NCBI GenBank assembly: GCA_016699535.1
Contig: CP064980.1
Location: forward strand, 1,240,001 to 1,304,000
Length of the DNA: 64,000 nucleotides
Origin: Myxococcales bacterium
Lineage (GTDB): Bacteria; Myxococcota_A; Polyangia; Polyangiales; GCA-016699535
Direction: 5' to 3'
Within the stretch, counting starts at the first letter, position 1, and the number at the start of each line of letters is the position of its first letter. The translations under genes and the position numbers were made by a program. Of this stretch, positions 36,666 through 46,127 are shown one piece after another. Under the pieces are notes generated by a model. It ran no database searches. It saw only the letters and a list, made by a program, of their open reading frames with translations, and had not been told where the DNA came from.

Positions 36666-37412
36666 ATGAATCAACGTCCACTCATTATAGCAACCTTGTC
36701 GGCAGCGCTTGGTTTTGTCGCCTTGTTCTTTTACAAACAAAGCTATGAAGAGAAAGTTTGTGGTGGAGAGCGCGTGCAAGTAGTCGTAGCGACTCAAGAT
36801 TTGGAACTCGGCACTGCGCTTGATTCTACGATGTTAGGTTTAGTGGAACTCCCTAGTCGTTACGTCGAGGGACGTCATGTACGAGCAACAGATGCTACCA
36901 AATTGCTTGGCGTGCGTTTGAGCAGTGGTATTCGCGCAAATGAAACTATTTTATGGTCGGATCTTGCGATGGCATCGGACCAACGTCGAGACCTCTCGAG
37001 TCTGGTGAACAACGGAAAGCGGGCGGTAGCAGTGCGTACTGATTCAACGTCCAGTTTTGGAGGACTGCTTCGTCCTGGTGATCGCGTGGACGTCCTGTTG
37101 ACGCATCCCTCTGAGACACAAAGGTTGAGCACCACGGTGCTTCTACAAAACAAACTGGTCCTTGCGGCGGGCTCAGATACCGGAGGTGGACAATTCACCG
37201 CGGTAGGAGATAGCGTTCAGTCTACTCGAGACGTAGAGCAGGTTGTCCTAAGTGTGAGTGTTGATGAAGCGCAGCTACTCGCATTCGGCCAAGAGCGCGG
37301 GACTTTGAAACTTGTCCTACGTAATCCTAACGATATTGCCGTACTCCGCGGATTGCCAGATGCGACGGAAGAAGAGTTACGCTCCTTGCCAACTCAACGA
37401 GGTGCGAACTGA
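36666..37412 (+). CDS. cpaB: Tad pilus assembly protein CpaB
   Basis: The 248-residue protein has an N-terminal membrane helix (IATLSAALGFVALFF), then a SAF domain (VQVVVATQDLELGTALDSTM, RVEGRHV-type), and the RcpC-like domain containing GGLLRPGDRVDVLLTHPSET. CpaB is a periplasmic component of Tad machines, near the secretin. The frame ends in TGATG, with the secretin ATG overlapping, so the pair is coupled. Confidence 0.88.
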   Translation: MNQRPLIIATLSAALGFVALFFYKQSYEEKVCGGERVQVVVATQDLELGTALDSTMLGLVELPSRYVEGRHVRATDATKLLGVRLSSGIRANETILWSDLAMASDQRRDLSSLVNNGKRAVAVRTDSTSSFGGLLRPGDRVDVLLTHPSETQRLSTTVLLQNKLVLAAGSDTGGGQFTAVGDSVQSTRDVEQVVLSVSVDEAQLLAFGQERGTLKLVLRNPNDIAVLRGLPDATEEELRSLPTQRGAN

Positions 37413-38596
37413 TGCAAGCAAGTGTCCCGAGTTTAACTCAATTTTCAGTGTCTCAATTTGCAATTCGCGTTGCATGGACATCGGCGTTTGTCTTTGCTTT
37501 TTGCGTTAGCGTGTTTGCGCAAAATGAACATGAAATCGATTTGCGTGTTGGCGAGCAAACGACAGTGTCTTCACGAGGCGTTCGAAGCTTTTCAGAGGGC
37601 ACGCCAGGTATTATTGATGTACGGGTCCCTCCGGACGCGGAGCAATTCGTTATTGTGGGTATGCGTCCGGGTGAAACTTCGCTTCTTCTTTTGCATGAAC
37701 GCGGTAGGCAAACAAAATATGTTGTTCGCGTTTATGAACCAGGCAGCGGAGATTCGTCTTCGAGTGGAGTGATTCGAGTGCCGGAGCGCGTCAATGTTCG
37801 TCTCGATTTCTATTTCGCCGGGCTCACAGAACGTTACTCTCATCAAATCGGCGTAGGTTGGCCAGGAACCGTGGGCGGTGCAGGCGTTGGTGGCATGTCC
37901 GCTTCTTTTAATCTGCAAAGTGGCTCGCTTACTGGAGCGACTGCGAGTCTTGTCAATCAACCACTGCCTCGTCTCGATATTGCCCAAACTGAAGGCTGGG
38001 CAAAGGTCTATCGTCACGCAGTTCTTATCGCTGGAAACGGTCACCAATCGCAGTTTACAAATGGCGGTGAAGTTAATATCACAGTGCAAGGAGCGCTCAC
38101 GGCTGAGATTCGCTCCATCGAGTTTGGTAGTGATATTCGAGTAAAGCCACGCTACGATGAAAAGTCGGGTCGCATTGAGATGATGATTCAAGCGGATGTC
38201 TCGGACCTTGAAGATACCAATGACTCCGGTTTGCCCAATCGAAGCCGTTCCACCCTACAAACTCTTGTCACTGTGGAAAATGGACAAGGTATCGTACTTG
38301 CTGGCTTAGCAGGTCAACGCAAGCGTCGCTCGCGTACTGGCTTGCCAGGTCTAAGTCAAATACCAATTTTTGGTTTGCTTTTTGGCTCGGACAGCGAAGC
38401 GAGTGAAGAGAACGACACCTTGTTATTCATTGTTCCATCGATTGTAAAGAACATTCCCAGAAATCAGCAGGACCTGGTGACAGAAGCCTTGGACATTTAT
38501 CGTGAGTTTGATGGCGATGTGCTTGAAACCAAACTAGGTGAAAGAGCCTTATCAACGATGCGCAAGGAAAACCATGTGGATACGTCTAAAGATTGA
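37412..38596 (+). CDS. cpaC: Tad pilus secretin (CpaC/RcpA)
   Basis: The 394-residue protein has a signal peptide (FVFAFCVSVFA|QN), then a pilus-type N domain (TTVSSRGVRSFSEGTPGIID) and the secretin domain. The C-terminal part has VTVENGQGIVLAGLAGQRKR and TGLPGLSQIPIFGLLFGSDS, the conserved outer-membrane pore signature. It forms the channel through which Flp fibres pass. Length is at the short end for the family. Its last codons overlap the cpaF gene. Confidence 0.9.
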   Translation: MQASVPSLTQFSVSQFAIRVAWTSAFVFAFCVSVFAQNEHEIDLRVGEQTTVSSRGVRSFSEGTPGIIDVRVPPDAEQFVIVGMRPGETSLLLLHERGRQTKYVVRVYEPGSGDSSSSGVIRVPERVNVRLDFYFAGLTERYSHQIGVGWPGTVGGAGVGGMSASFNLQSGSLTGATASLVNQPLPRLDIAQTEGWAKVYRHAVLIAGNGHQSQFTNGGEVNITVQGALTAEIRSIEFGSDIRVKPRYDEKSGRIEMMIQADVSDLEDTNDSGLPNRSRSTLQTLVTVENGQGIVLAGLAGQRKRRSRTGLPGLSQIPIFGLLFGSDSEASEENDTLLFIVPSIVKNIPRNQQDLVTEALDIYREFDGDVLETKLGERALSTMRKENHVDTSKD

Positions 38597-40265
38597 GTCG
38601 CCCGATGACACCTCGGATCTTTTAGACTTCGAACTCTCTGGTCCCATTAGTTTGGGACGCGACATTGCATGCAACGTTGTTTTGCCATCGCCCGATGTAT
38701 CGCGTCAGCATATTGTGCTTTGGCCATCTAAAAATGCGATTGAAATCGAAGATAGCTCCTCCAATGGCTCGTGGCTTAACTCGGTAAAATTTCACAAAGA
38801 ACGCGTCAGCTTGGAGGGCAAGGGTATTGTCAGAATTGGACCTTACCTTATCGAGATCACATCGAGTTCTGATAAGAAAACAAGCCGTCGACGTCTTGAC
38901 TCATCTTCTTCATTTAGAGTGGGCTCCGGCTTGATTCCGATTACGAGCGGCGCAACGCGTGCTGTTTCTTCTAACACTTTGCATCCCTTCGAAGCTACAA
39001 GGGAAATCGATCCTGCTTTTCGAAGACGTATCCACCGCATGCTGCTCGAACGTCTAGATCTAGCTAGCCATGGCTCAAAAGTCGCCAATGACAGAGAGTT
39101 AAGATTGCAGGTTCGTGCTGCGTTGTTGAAGTTGATTTCCGAGCACCGTGAGCAACTTCCTGCCGGATGCAATACCGAGAAACTTGCAGATGAGATTACA
39201 GATGAAGCGCTTGGCTTGGGACCTCTCGAAGCTCTTCTGGCTGATTCGACCGTGAGCGAGATCATGGTGGTCGACAGTGAAACCATTTTTGTCGAGCGCT
39301 ACGGGCGAATCGAGCGAAGCCATCAACGCTTTACCGACGAAGAAGCGGTGCGTTCAGTGATCGAGCGTATTATCACGCCTTTGGGTCGACGCATTGATGA
39401 GTCCAATCCACTTGTAGATGCGCGACTAAAAGATGGCTCAAGAGTTAACGCGATAATTCGTCCATTGGCCATAAAAGGTGCTGCTATTACGATTCGCAAA
39501 TTTTCCAAAGCATTGTTTTCGATTGATCAGCTTGTTCAAACGAGTAGCCTGTCGGAAGCCATGGCTCAGTTTTTGGTGCGCTCAGTGAAAGCCAAGAAAA
39601 ACATTATTATCGCTGGCGGAACAGGTAGTGGCAAAACGACCTTACTCAACGTATTAAGCTCGGTCATTCCAGAAGATGAACGCATCGTAACGATCGAGGA
39701 TTCTGCTGAGCTACAACTTCCGCAACAGCACGTTGTTCCTTTGGAATCGAAGATGGCTAATCTTGAACGGCAAGGGGAATTCACCATTCGTGATTTGCTC
39801 AAGAATGCCTTGCGCATGCGTCCCGACCGTATTGTTGTAGGCGAATGTCGAGGTGGTGAAGCGCTTGATATGCTACAAGCGATGAACACAGGCCATGAAG
39901 GATCGCTCACTACGATTCATGCAAACAGTCCTGCTGAAGCCGTAAGTCGTCTTGAAACCTTAGTGCTGATGTCGGGTATCGAGTTACCAGTACGTGCTAT
40001 TCGCGAACAGATTGCCGGAAGTATCGACTTGATTGTCCATCAAGCACGTCTTTCAGATGGGAGTCGTCGTGTGTTGGGGATTGCCGAAGTTGGGGCAGTT
40101 TCTGAGGACGGCACAGTTTCGATTCGTGATATTTTTGAATTTCACCGCAGTGGTATTGATAGCGAGGGTCGAATTCTTGGGAGTTATGAGACCACTGGCT
40201 ATTTGCCGACTTTTTTGGCGGAGTTTGAGAGCTTGGGACTTGTAACCAATGGACATTATTTATGA
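38574..40265 (+). CDS. cpaF: CpaF-type pilus ATPase with N-terminal FHA domain
   Basis: This 563-residue protein runs from ATG 38574, chosen because AAGGAA precedes it and the FHA domain begins at once. Residues 1-95 are an FHA fold: ISLGRD, SRQHIVL and EDSSSNGSWLNS. Residues ~150-560 are a secretion ATPase with Walker A GGTGSGKTT at ~348, RMRPDRIVVGECRGGEALDM and HANSPAEA. FHA domains bind phosphothreonine, so pilus activity may be coupled to Ser/Thr kinase signalling. A separate FHA protein lies three genes downstream. Confidence 0.9.
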   Translation: MWIRLKIESPDDTSDLLDFELSGPISLGRDIACNVVLPSPDVSRQHIVLWPSKNAIEIEDSSSNGSWLNSVKFHKERVSLEGKGIVRIGPYLIEITSSSDKKTSRRRLDSSSSFRVGSGLIPITSGATRAVSSNTLHPFEATREIDPAFRRRIHRMLLERLDLASHGSKVANDRELRLQVRAALLKLISEHREQLPAGCNTEKLADEITDEALGLGPLEALLADSTVSEIMVVDSETIFVERYGRIERSHQRFTDEEAVRSVIERIITPLGRRIDESNPLVDARLKDGSRVNAIIRPLAIKGAAITIRKFSKALFSIDQLVQTSSLSEAMAQFLVRSVKAKKNIIIAGGTGSGKTTLLNVLSSVIPEDERIVTIEDSAELQLPQQHVVPLESKMANLERQGEFTIRDLLKNALRMRPDRIVVGECRGGEALDMLQAMNTGHEGSLTTIHANSPAEAVSRLETLVLMSGIELPVRAIREQIAGSIDLIVHQARLSDGSRRVLGIAEVGAVSEDGTVSIRDIFEFHRSGIDSEGRILGSYETTGYLPTFLAEFESLGLVTNGHYL

Positions 40266-41131
40266 TGCATTCCTTTCAGTTCTACCGGTTGTCAGGATGG
40301 TTGTTTGTTGTTCTTATTAGTCTGTCGGTTGGAATTTATGTCGCATGGATTGAACAGCACCCAAACAGCCAACTGCGTCGCTGGTGGTCGCACTATCTAG
40401 GGCTTCTTACTCAACAGTTCAAAGGGCTTAGGCGTTCAGGGCTTGTTAATCGCGTAGCGTACCTTCAGCTGGGTATTGCTGTTGGTGCGCTTTTTTGTGC
40501 TCTTTTGTTCTACGACGCTTTTTGGCTGCTGCTCGTTCCTTTGGTCATGATGGTGCCCTGGCTCGTTCTAAGGTCACTTCAGAAGCAAAGGATTGATGCA
40601 ATCGAAAGTCAACTTGAACGTTGGGTGCTTACGCTTTCTAATAATTTAAGAGCTGCTCCATCGATTGGAGATGCTCTCGCAAATACAGTTGCTTTTACAG
40701 CACTGCCGTTGCGTGATGAGCTTGAGCAAGTTGTTCAAGAGCTTCGCGTTGGCGCGAATGTCGATGAGGCCTTAGAAAACTTTAGGCAACGCGTGCCAAG
40801 TGCCGCGTTGGCATCGGTTGTCACAGCGCTCAGCATTGGCAGGCAAACTGGCGGCGATTTGTCTGCTGTTCTCGAACAAAGCGCTGCGACGCTTCGTGAG
40901 ATGTTTCGACTGGAAGGTGTCGTGCAAACAAAGACTGCCGATGGTCGCAATCAGGCCTACTTACTTGCCGTTATGCCCTTTTTGCTACTTGGGATTATTC
41001 ATGCTTTTGACAGTACCTGGTTTGCGCCTTTGCTTAACCAGACCATGGGCTACGTTGTCATTTTTGTGGCTGTGGCTGCTTGGCTTATTGCTCTGTTTTG
41101 GGCAAAAAAAATTATGACAGTGGATTTGTAA
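40262..41131 (+). CDS. tadB: Tad inner-membrane platform protein TadB
   Basis: The 289-residue protein has a hydrophobic N-terminus, a T2SF domain (LERWVLTLSNNLRAAPSIGDAL, VVTALSIGRQTGGDLSAVLE) and two C-terminal helices. It starts 4 bp before the end of cpaF. TadB and TadC form the platform on which the ATPase acts. The DVANTVAFTALPL-like region is normal for the family. Confidence 0.88.
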   Translation: MMHSFQFYRLSGWLFVVLISLSVGIYVAWIEQHPNSQLRRWWSHYLGLLTQQFKGLRRSGLVNRVAYLQLGIAVGALFCALLFYDAFWLLLVPLVMMVPWLVLRSLQKQRIDAIESQLERWVLTLSNNLRAAPSIGDALANTVAFTALPLRDELEQVVQELRVGANVDEALENFRQRVPSAALASVVTALSIGRQTGGDLSAVLEQSAATLREMFRLEGVVQTKTADGRNQAYLLAVMPFLLLGIIHAFDSTWFAPLLNQTMGYVVIFVAVAAWLIALFWAKKIMTVDL

Positions 41132-41134
41132 AGT

Positions 41135-42028
41135 ATGATTACGGTACACATCGTTGGCTGGTTTGCTCTGATTGCGCTGAGTTGTTCGTTGGCTGCTTTC
41201 GCCTTTTTTGTGTTTTCGGGCAAACGTAAAGACAGTGAAAGCCTGGGTTTACGCGGTCTCAAGCGCAAAGAAGTTTTGTCGGCTGGTGGTTGGTTCTACT
41301 TTGTGCATCCTGTCATCGCACGGCTAGCTTCGTTTATGCGCTACATCGGGTTGCCTTCTGTGCGTGCTCAAATCGATAGCTCCATCAAGCAATCGGGCTA
41401 TTTCTTGGGCTTGTCTACCGATGAGTTTTTCGCCATTACGCTGCTTTGTGCTGCACTGGGTGGCGTCGTAGGAACTTTCGTGGTGCAGTTTTTAGCCTAT
41501 CCTTCTTTTTTGGCCATATTCTTTTTCGCATTAGGCGCTTTCATTCCTTACGCTCGAATTCGAAATGAAATTGAAAAGCGAATGTCCTCAATCAATCGCG
41601 CATTGCCAGGTGCGATCGACCTTCTGAGTCTTTGCATTGGAGCTGGCCTGGATTTTCCTGGCGCGGTTGCTCAGCTGCTAAAGCGTTCATCTGCCGATAA
41701 GGATCCTCTTGAGCAGGAAATGTCGTGGCTTCTTCAGGAACTTGATCTGGGATTTACACGCCGACAAGCTTTGCTCAATTTTTCAGAACGCAGTCCAACA
41801 CGCTCCGTTCAAGAATTTGTTAGTGCTGTGGTTCAATCTGAGGCTCGTGGTACACCACTCACTGAAGTTTTAACTATCCAAGCAAACAGTGCACGGTTGG
41901 CGCGAAGCATGCGCGCTGAAGAGTTGGCATCGCGAGCCGGAATTCTCATGTTAGGCCCTTTGGCGCTCATGATGCTGAGCATCATGCTGCTCTTGATGGG
42001 TCCTTTTGCGCTTGGATACGGTTTTTAG
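41135..42028 (+). CDS. tadC: Tad inner-membrane platform protein TadC
   Basis: The 297-residue protein has several membrane helices and the T2SF core ALPGAIDLLSLCIGAGLDFP, then GFTRRQALLNFSERSPTRSV. SARLARSMRAEELASRAGILM leads into the final helix. It begins 4 bp after tadB. This is the second platform subunit. The gene ends just before the FHA membrane protein. Confidence 0.88.
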   Translation: MITVHIVGWFALIALSCSLAAFAFFVFSGKRKDSESLGLRGLKRKEVLSAGGWFYFVHPVIARLASFMRYIGLPSVRAQIDSSIKQSGYFLGLSTDEFFAITLLCAALGGVVGTFVVQFLAYPSFLAIFFFALGAFIPYARIRNEIEKRMSSINRALPGAIDLLSLCIGAGLDFPGAVAQLLKRSSADKDPLEQEMSWLLQELDLGFTRRQALLNFSERSPTRSVQEFVSAVVQSEARGTPLTEVLTIQANSARLARSMRAEELASRAGILMLGPLALMMLSIMLLLMGPFALGYGF

Positions 42029-42029
42029 T

Positions 42030-42890
42030 ATGGCCGAAACGAATAAAGGAGCATGTGTTCTGGAGGTTTTTGACGGATACAAAAGCCTAGGACGTCATGT
42101 GATTGGCCTTGAGCCACTTGTCGTGGGAACGGACCCCAAAGCCAATGTATCGTTGCCCAAAGACTCTGGATTGCGGCCGGTTCATTTTAGCTTGCAACGT
42201 AAAGGATCTGTTTGTCAGTTGAGACTTGCGCCTGATGCAAAGCTTCAAATGGCCGGCATGCCGATCCAAAGTGGGCCACTGCCTTGGGATGCAACTCTTG
42301 TTTTTGCTTCCTTACGCTTCCAACTTGAAGAAGAGCGAACTTCAGCTCTGCGTTCTTCAGGCAACAGTCTCGTATGGCTGGTTTTGCTCTTGTGCGTGCC
42401 TTTGCTCATGTGGCTTTATTCGGGCAACTCGGGTGTTGATGTTTCCGCGATCCCCAAGGCTGACTTTGAACAGTTTGTTGCAAAGCAGATTGAGTGCCCC
42501 GAGCAAGGCCCGGCGCGCTATCGTGCAGAACGCTTGCTTGAATCCGCTGCTTCAAAAGAGGAACGCTATTTGTTCGAGCCTCACGATGGAATCGAAGCCA
42601 TTCAGCTTTATGCACAAGCGGCGGCATGTATGGCGTCTGCCGGCCAAATCAATGAGGCCCAGGTAGCGGAGAAAAAGAGTAAAAAGTTAAAAACGCGAAT
42701 CCGTCGTGATTTTATCCTGCATCAAGTCAAGCTTGAAAGGGCTCTTGCTGAGAAGGACCATCGACAAGCCCTCGGTCAAGCCCGTATCCTCGTTAACATG
42801 GTTGGACATGAAAAGAGCGATTATCTAACGTGGCTGCAGCATATCGAGCGTCAGCTCAACGCTATTCTTAGCAAAGAGGTGGCTTCATGA
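42030..42890 (+). CDS. Membrane protein with FHA-like domain, Tad-associated
   Basis: The 286-residue protein runs from ATG 42030, 2 bp after tadC. The N-terminal ~100 residues resemble an FHA fold (VVGTDPKANVSLPKDSGLRP, VHFSLQRKG), though the usual GRxxx/SRxH residues are only partly present. One membrane helix follows (LVWLVLLLCVPLLMWLYSG), then a helical region rich in charged residues. It may act as an assembly or regulatory partner of the FHA-CpaF ATPase. No close family name is recognised. Confidence 0.65.
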   Translation: MAETNKGACVLEVFDGYKSLGRHVIGLEPLVVGTDPKANVSLPKDSGLRPVHFSLQRKGSVCQLRLAPDAKLQMAGMPIQSGPLPWDATLVFASLRFQLEEERTSALRSSGNSLVWLVLLLCVPLLMWLYSGNSGVDVSAIPKADFEQFVAKQIECPEQGPARYRAERLLESAASKEERYLFEPHDGIEAIQLYAQAAACMASAGQINEAQVAEKKSKKLKTRIRRDFILHQVKLERALAEKDHRQALGQARILVNMVGHEKSDYLTWLQHIERQLNAILSKEVAS

Positions 42891-43534
42891 TTAGGCAATA
42901 CCTTTTAATCAGCGCTATTGCTGCATGCTTTATCGTTTCGTGCGCGACAACAAAGCACACCGAGCTAAGTAGTCCAGAGCAGCACGACCCTTTGTCACGC
43001 ATTACGGCCAAGCAGCTGTTTGATCACGGCATGTCGCTGAGTCATCACGGAGACTATCTCCGAGCGGAGCAATATCTCGCTGCATCCATGGACAAAGGCT
43101 ATCCTGAAAGTAAAGTTGTCCCAGCCTTAGTTGAGGTGTGTGTGCTTTCTTCTCGGCTTCCTTCCGCTGTTCAATACGCAGAGCCCTTCTTAGAAAGACA
43201 TCCAAGACTTTGGTCTTTGCGACTTGTTTTGGCCAGCGTTTACTACTCCCTTGGTCGTTACGCCTCCAGCAAAAGGGAATTGTATATGGCCATTGAAGAT
43301 GCTCCCAAAGAGCCTGCCTCAGCACACTATTTATTAGCGATGAATTTTCGAGAAGAGAAAAACGAAGAGGAGATTAAAGTACACGCTAAACGTTATCTTG
43401 AACTTGCTCCGAAAGGTATTCATGCCGAGCAGGCCGAGCAGCTAATTCGTTTCCCTTTGAAAGCAGCCGCCGAGGATTTACAGCAAGGTCCTATTCGTCT
43501 TGAATCACAGCAGGGTAGAGACGATGAACAGTAA
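42887..43534 (+). CDS. tadD: TPR lipoprotein, TadD-like
   Basis: The 215-residue product has a lipoprotein signal (AIAACFIVSC|ATT). Tetratricopeptide-like helices follow (HGMSLSHHGDYLRAEQYLAA, then LRLVLASVYYSLGRYASSKR). TadD proteins are outer-membrane-associated pilotins for the secretin. It overlaps both neighbours by a few bases, so it belongs to the operon. The assignment is by position and repeat type. Confidence 0.75.
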   Translation: MIRQYLLISAIAACFIVSCATTKHTELSSPEQHDPLSRITAKQLFDHGMSLSHHGDYLRAEQYLAASMDKGYPESKVVPALVEVCVLSSRLPSAVQYAEPFLERHPRLWSLRLVLASVYYSLGRYASSKRELYMAIEDAPKEPASAHYLLAMNFREEKNEEEIKVHAKRYLELAPKGIHAEQAEQLIRFPLKAAAEDLQQGPIRLESQQGRDDEQ

Positions 43535-44636
43535 CTCATCATCGGCCCATCGTATCTTCGAGCAAGCGCTCGCAGACCATCTCCAACCCATTGCGGTTTA
43601 TCTAAAAGACGAAACGGTAAGCGAGATCCTTATCAACGGCGCTGGCAAGGTGTACGTGGAACGCGCAGGTAAACTGATGCAAGTTCAAGCCAGTTTTGCC
43701 ACTGAGCGGGCACTCATCGCAGCATTGAGAACGATTGCACAATACGTGGGTCGTCAAGTTGATGAAAACAATCCCATCCTTGAAGCAAGATTGCCGGATG
43801 GCTCGCGCGTTCAAGCCGTGCTTCCTCCGATATCGACCGAAGGCCCTACCGTTGCTATCCGACGTTTTCAAAAAGAGAGTATGGACCCTAAAAAATTGTT
43901 GCTGCAAGGCACCTTGGGTTCACGATCGATGCAATTCCTCCAAGCTGCTGTTGGGCTAAAGCAGAATATTTTGGTAGCAGGTGGAACAGGCTCAGGAAAG
44001 ACGTCGCTATTAAATGCCTTAAGCAGTTTTTTTTACGATGATGAACGGATTGTTGTGTTGGAAGACTCACGTGAACTTCAAATCCCACACGAACATGTGG
44101 TCTATTTTGAAGCCCGACCGCCAAGTGCTACGGGCAAAGGAGAAATATCGATCCGCGAGCTTTTTCGAGCCAGTCTGCGTATGCGACCCGACCGCATTGT
44201 TGTAGGTGAAGTGCGCGGCAAAGAAGCCCTTGATCTTGTACAAGCCATGACTTCTGGCCACGGCGGATGCCTTGCAACCTTACATGCAACCCATGTCAAA
44301 GATACGCTGACGCGACTCGAGACACTTTCTTTGATGAGCGATATCGACCTTCCACTTTTGGCTTTGCGTCTGCAAATTGCTTCGGCGGTTGATCTTGTGG
44401 TTCAAGTCGAGCGCATGCGAGATGGGACTCGCTTGGTGACCGAGATTGCAGAGCTGCAAGGCTATAGGGAAAAAGAAGGTTATCACCTTGTACCGATCTT
44501 TGAGCGTGTCTATGCGAAAGACGTTAAGCAGAATGCTAAGCGCTCACGTCTTGTCCCGACTGGCGTGCGGCCGACCTTTGAGAAACTCGCCAAGCGCGAA
44601 GGAATTGCGCTACCAGACTTCAAACCCGTAGGATAA
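43524..44636 (+). CDS. cpaF2: Second CpaF-type ATPase
   Basis: The 370-residue ATPase has no FHA domain. Walker A GGTGSGKTS is at ~153, with RMRPDRIVVGEVRGKEALDL and GHGGCLATLHATHVKD. The start ATG 43524 follows the CAGGGTAGAGACG stretch of the upstream gene. Two secretion ATPases in one Tad cluster are unusual, since one CpaF normally suffices. One may drive assembly and the other retraction or control; neither role is shown by sequence. Confidence 0.9.
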   Translation: MNSNSSSAHRIFEQALADHLQPIAVYLKDETVSEILINGAGKVYVERAGKLMQVQASFATERALIAALRTIAQYVGRQVDENNPILEARLPDGSRVQAVLPPISTEGPTVAIRRFQKESMDPKKLLLQGTLGSRSMQFLQAAVGLKQNILVAGGTGSGKTSLLNALSSFFYDDERIVVLEDSRELQIPHEHVVYFEARPPSATGKGEISIRELFRASLRMRPDRIVVGEVRGKEALDLVQAMTSGHGGCLATLHATHVKDTLTRLETLSLMSDIDLPLLALRLQIASAVDLVVQVERMRDGTRLVTEIAELQGYREKEGYHLVPIFERVYAKDVKQNAKRSRLVPTGVRPTFEKLAKREGIALPDFKPVG

Positions 44637-44654
44637 AGAGTCTGTTTTTATCCC

Positions 44655-44682
44655 TAAAACATGCCAGAAATGGCATGTTTTA
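44655..44682. terminator. Bidirectional terminator with GAAA loop
   Basis: TAAAACATGCCA and TGGCATGTTTTA are perfect complements around GAAA, between two convergent genes. The T-rich right arm serves the plus strand and the A-rich left arm the minus strand. It carries the same ATGCCA/TGGCAT motif found at three other intergenic sites. Confidence 0.7.
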
Positions 44683-44727
44683 AGAAAAAAAACGCCACTT
44701 TTATCATCTTGCTTCCTGGGGAATTTC

Positions 44728-45933
44728 TTAGTGCAAGGCGAAGGGAACTAGGTCGCGTAGCGCTGCTAGCGATGCGCATGACCCCGGGCAGGGTTGATGA
44801 ACGCAAAGCTGCTGACAGGCGGGGATGAGTTGCTTCTGAGTCCAGGTGCTGATCGCGTTCATGCGATCGTGGTGGCTTAGCATTTGATGGTTTTGAATTC
44901 TAAAACGTCGCAGACGCGATCGCCATTGCATGGTGAAGGTGTTGTGCTCAGGCGCAAGAGTTGGTGTATCACTTTGCAAAGTGTTGGCGTTCTCCCAGCT
45001 TGAATAGTACTCGGCTTGAGCTAAGAACACGCGACCCGAGACACGGCTGTAATCACTTGGTAGACGCATTTCTTTAACCGAGCTGCCGGGTTGCTTGCCC
45101 AGTACCTTTGCCACTAGACCGACAGCTCCATCTAAGGATGAAATGAGTTCATGTTTTCCGAAAACAAAGGAGCGGATCTGAAGTGCCTCAGTGCCGCTTT
45201 GATTGGCAGGGTCCATCAGTTGAGCGCCCAAGCCTGGAATGTTTTCGCGTTCGCAGGCTGGCATCGAGTCTCGCGATACGATGCCCCGGATTTGAGATGT
45301 GAAGGTTCCAAGAATCTCATCATCAAAAGTTTTATCGACCAAGCTTTTTCCAAAGGCCGATCCAAGTGCGCAGAGAATGCGGTAGTCTGAGGTGTAAAGA
45401 GGCATGGGGCTTGCTACGATTCCGCCGGCGACTACAGGGTTTCCGTGATTGGCTACAAAATCGGCCGACAGTTGCGCAACAAAAGCAGGTGTTTTCTCAC
45501 GGCTCAACTCTGCAGTCTTGGTCGCTTGCGAAATTAGTGTCACAAGTTCCGGTCTTCGCTGATTTAATAAAGCTTCAACGCGTGCTTCTTCTGCGATGCA
45601 CCGCGCCCAGGGTCCATAACCAAAAATACGGCCGGAGTCTGCGCATGGTTTTACTAAATCAAGCGATTGGCCGAGACCTATCAAAGAACCGTAAGCAATG
45701 AGCTGAGCAGAGTTGCTCAAAGCAATGAGGTTCATGGAGCGAGCATACTGTGATGCAGCTGTGTAAGCTGTAGCGTCTGCGGTTTCTTGCAAACGTGATT
45801 GGTAAAGAGCTGTGCGACCGACTCCAATCAAATGAAATAAAGAGGCGACTAAAAAGCATCCAAAAAAAAGTGCAAGCAGCATAGCTGCACCGCGGCAATC
45901 ATGAAGCAGAGAATCTTTATTGTGTTTGTGCAC
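44728..45933 (-). CDS. TadG-like pilus-associated membrane protein
   Basis: The 401-residue protein begins with a charged leader and a membrane helix (GAAMLLALFFGCFLVASLFHL), as in TadE/TadG-type proteins. It then has QSRLQETADATAYTAASQYA, typical of the Flp-pilus-assembly TadG N-terminal region. The C-terminus has a Cys cluster (CQQLCVHQPCPGSC). It is transcribed opposite to the main Tad operon and faces it across a terminator. It is probably a minor subunit or anchor. Confidence 0.72.
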   Translation of the reverse strand: MHKHNKDSLLHDCRGAAMLLALFFGCFLVASLFHLIGVGRTALYQSRLQETADATAYTAASQYARSMNLIALSNSAQLIAYGSLIGLGQSLDLVKPCADSGRIFGYGPWARCIAEEARVEALLNQRRPELVTLISQATKTAELSREKTPAFVAQLSADFVANHGNPVVAGGIVASPMPLYTSDYRILCALGSAFGKSLVDKTFDDEILGTFTSQIRGIVSRDSMPACERENIPGLGAQLMDPANQSGTEALQIRSFVFGKHELISSLDGAVGLVAKVLGKQPGSSVKEMRLPSDYSRVSGRVFLAQAEYYSSWENANTLQSDTPTLAPEHNTFTMQWRSRLRRFRIQNHQMLSHHDRMNAISTWTQKQLIPACQQLCVHQPCPGSCASLAALRDLVPFALH

Positions 45934-46013
45934 GTTGTTTAAATCTAGCTGATGTTGTCGTTAGTGCCACTCACAGGATCGTAACCGGTCAGTCTGTGGT
46001 GCCTGCAAGTACA

Positions 46014-46127
46014 TTTTCCGAGGTTTTCGTAGCTTCGGCTTTCCTCCTCGCTTCTCGTCGACACGTACGCCCGTACTTGTCTGCTCGTCGCTGCGGGGGC
46101 GCTCGAATCTACAAAAACCTCGGAAAA
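46014..46127 (-). repeat. Hairpin repeat family, copy 2 (114 bp)
   Basis: Arms 46014-46032 and 46109-46127 are complementary (18 of 19). The core GCTTCGGCTTTCCTCCTCGC, then the ACACGTAC-GCCC-GTACTTGT hairpin, matches copy 1 in the opposite orientation. Arm bases differ from copy 1 but keep pairing. It lies in the 45934-46376 non-coding region between a minus- and a plus-strand gene; the rest of that region, up to the sigma-54 promoter, shows no gene. Confidence 0.7.
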
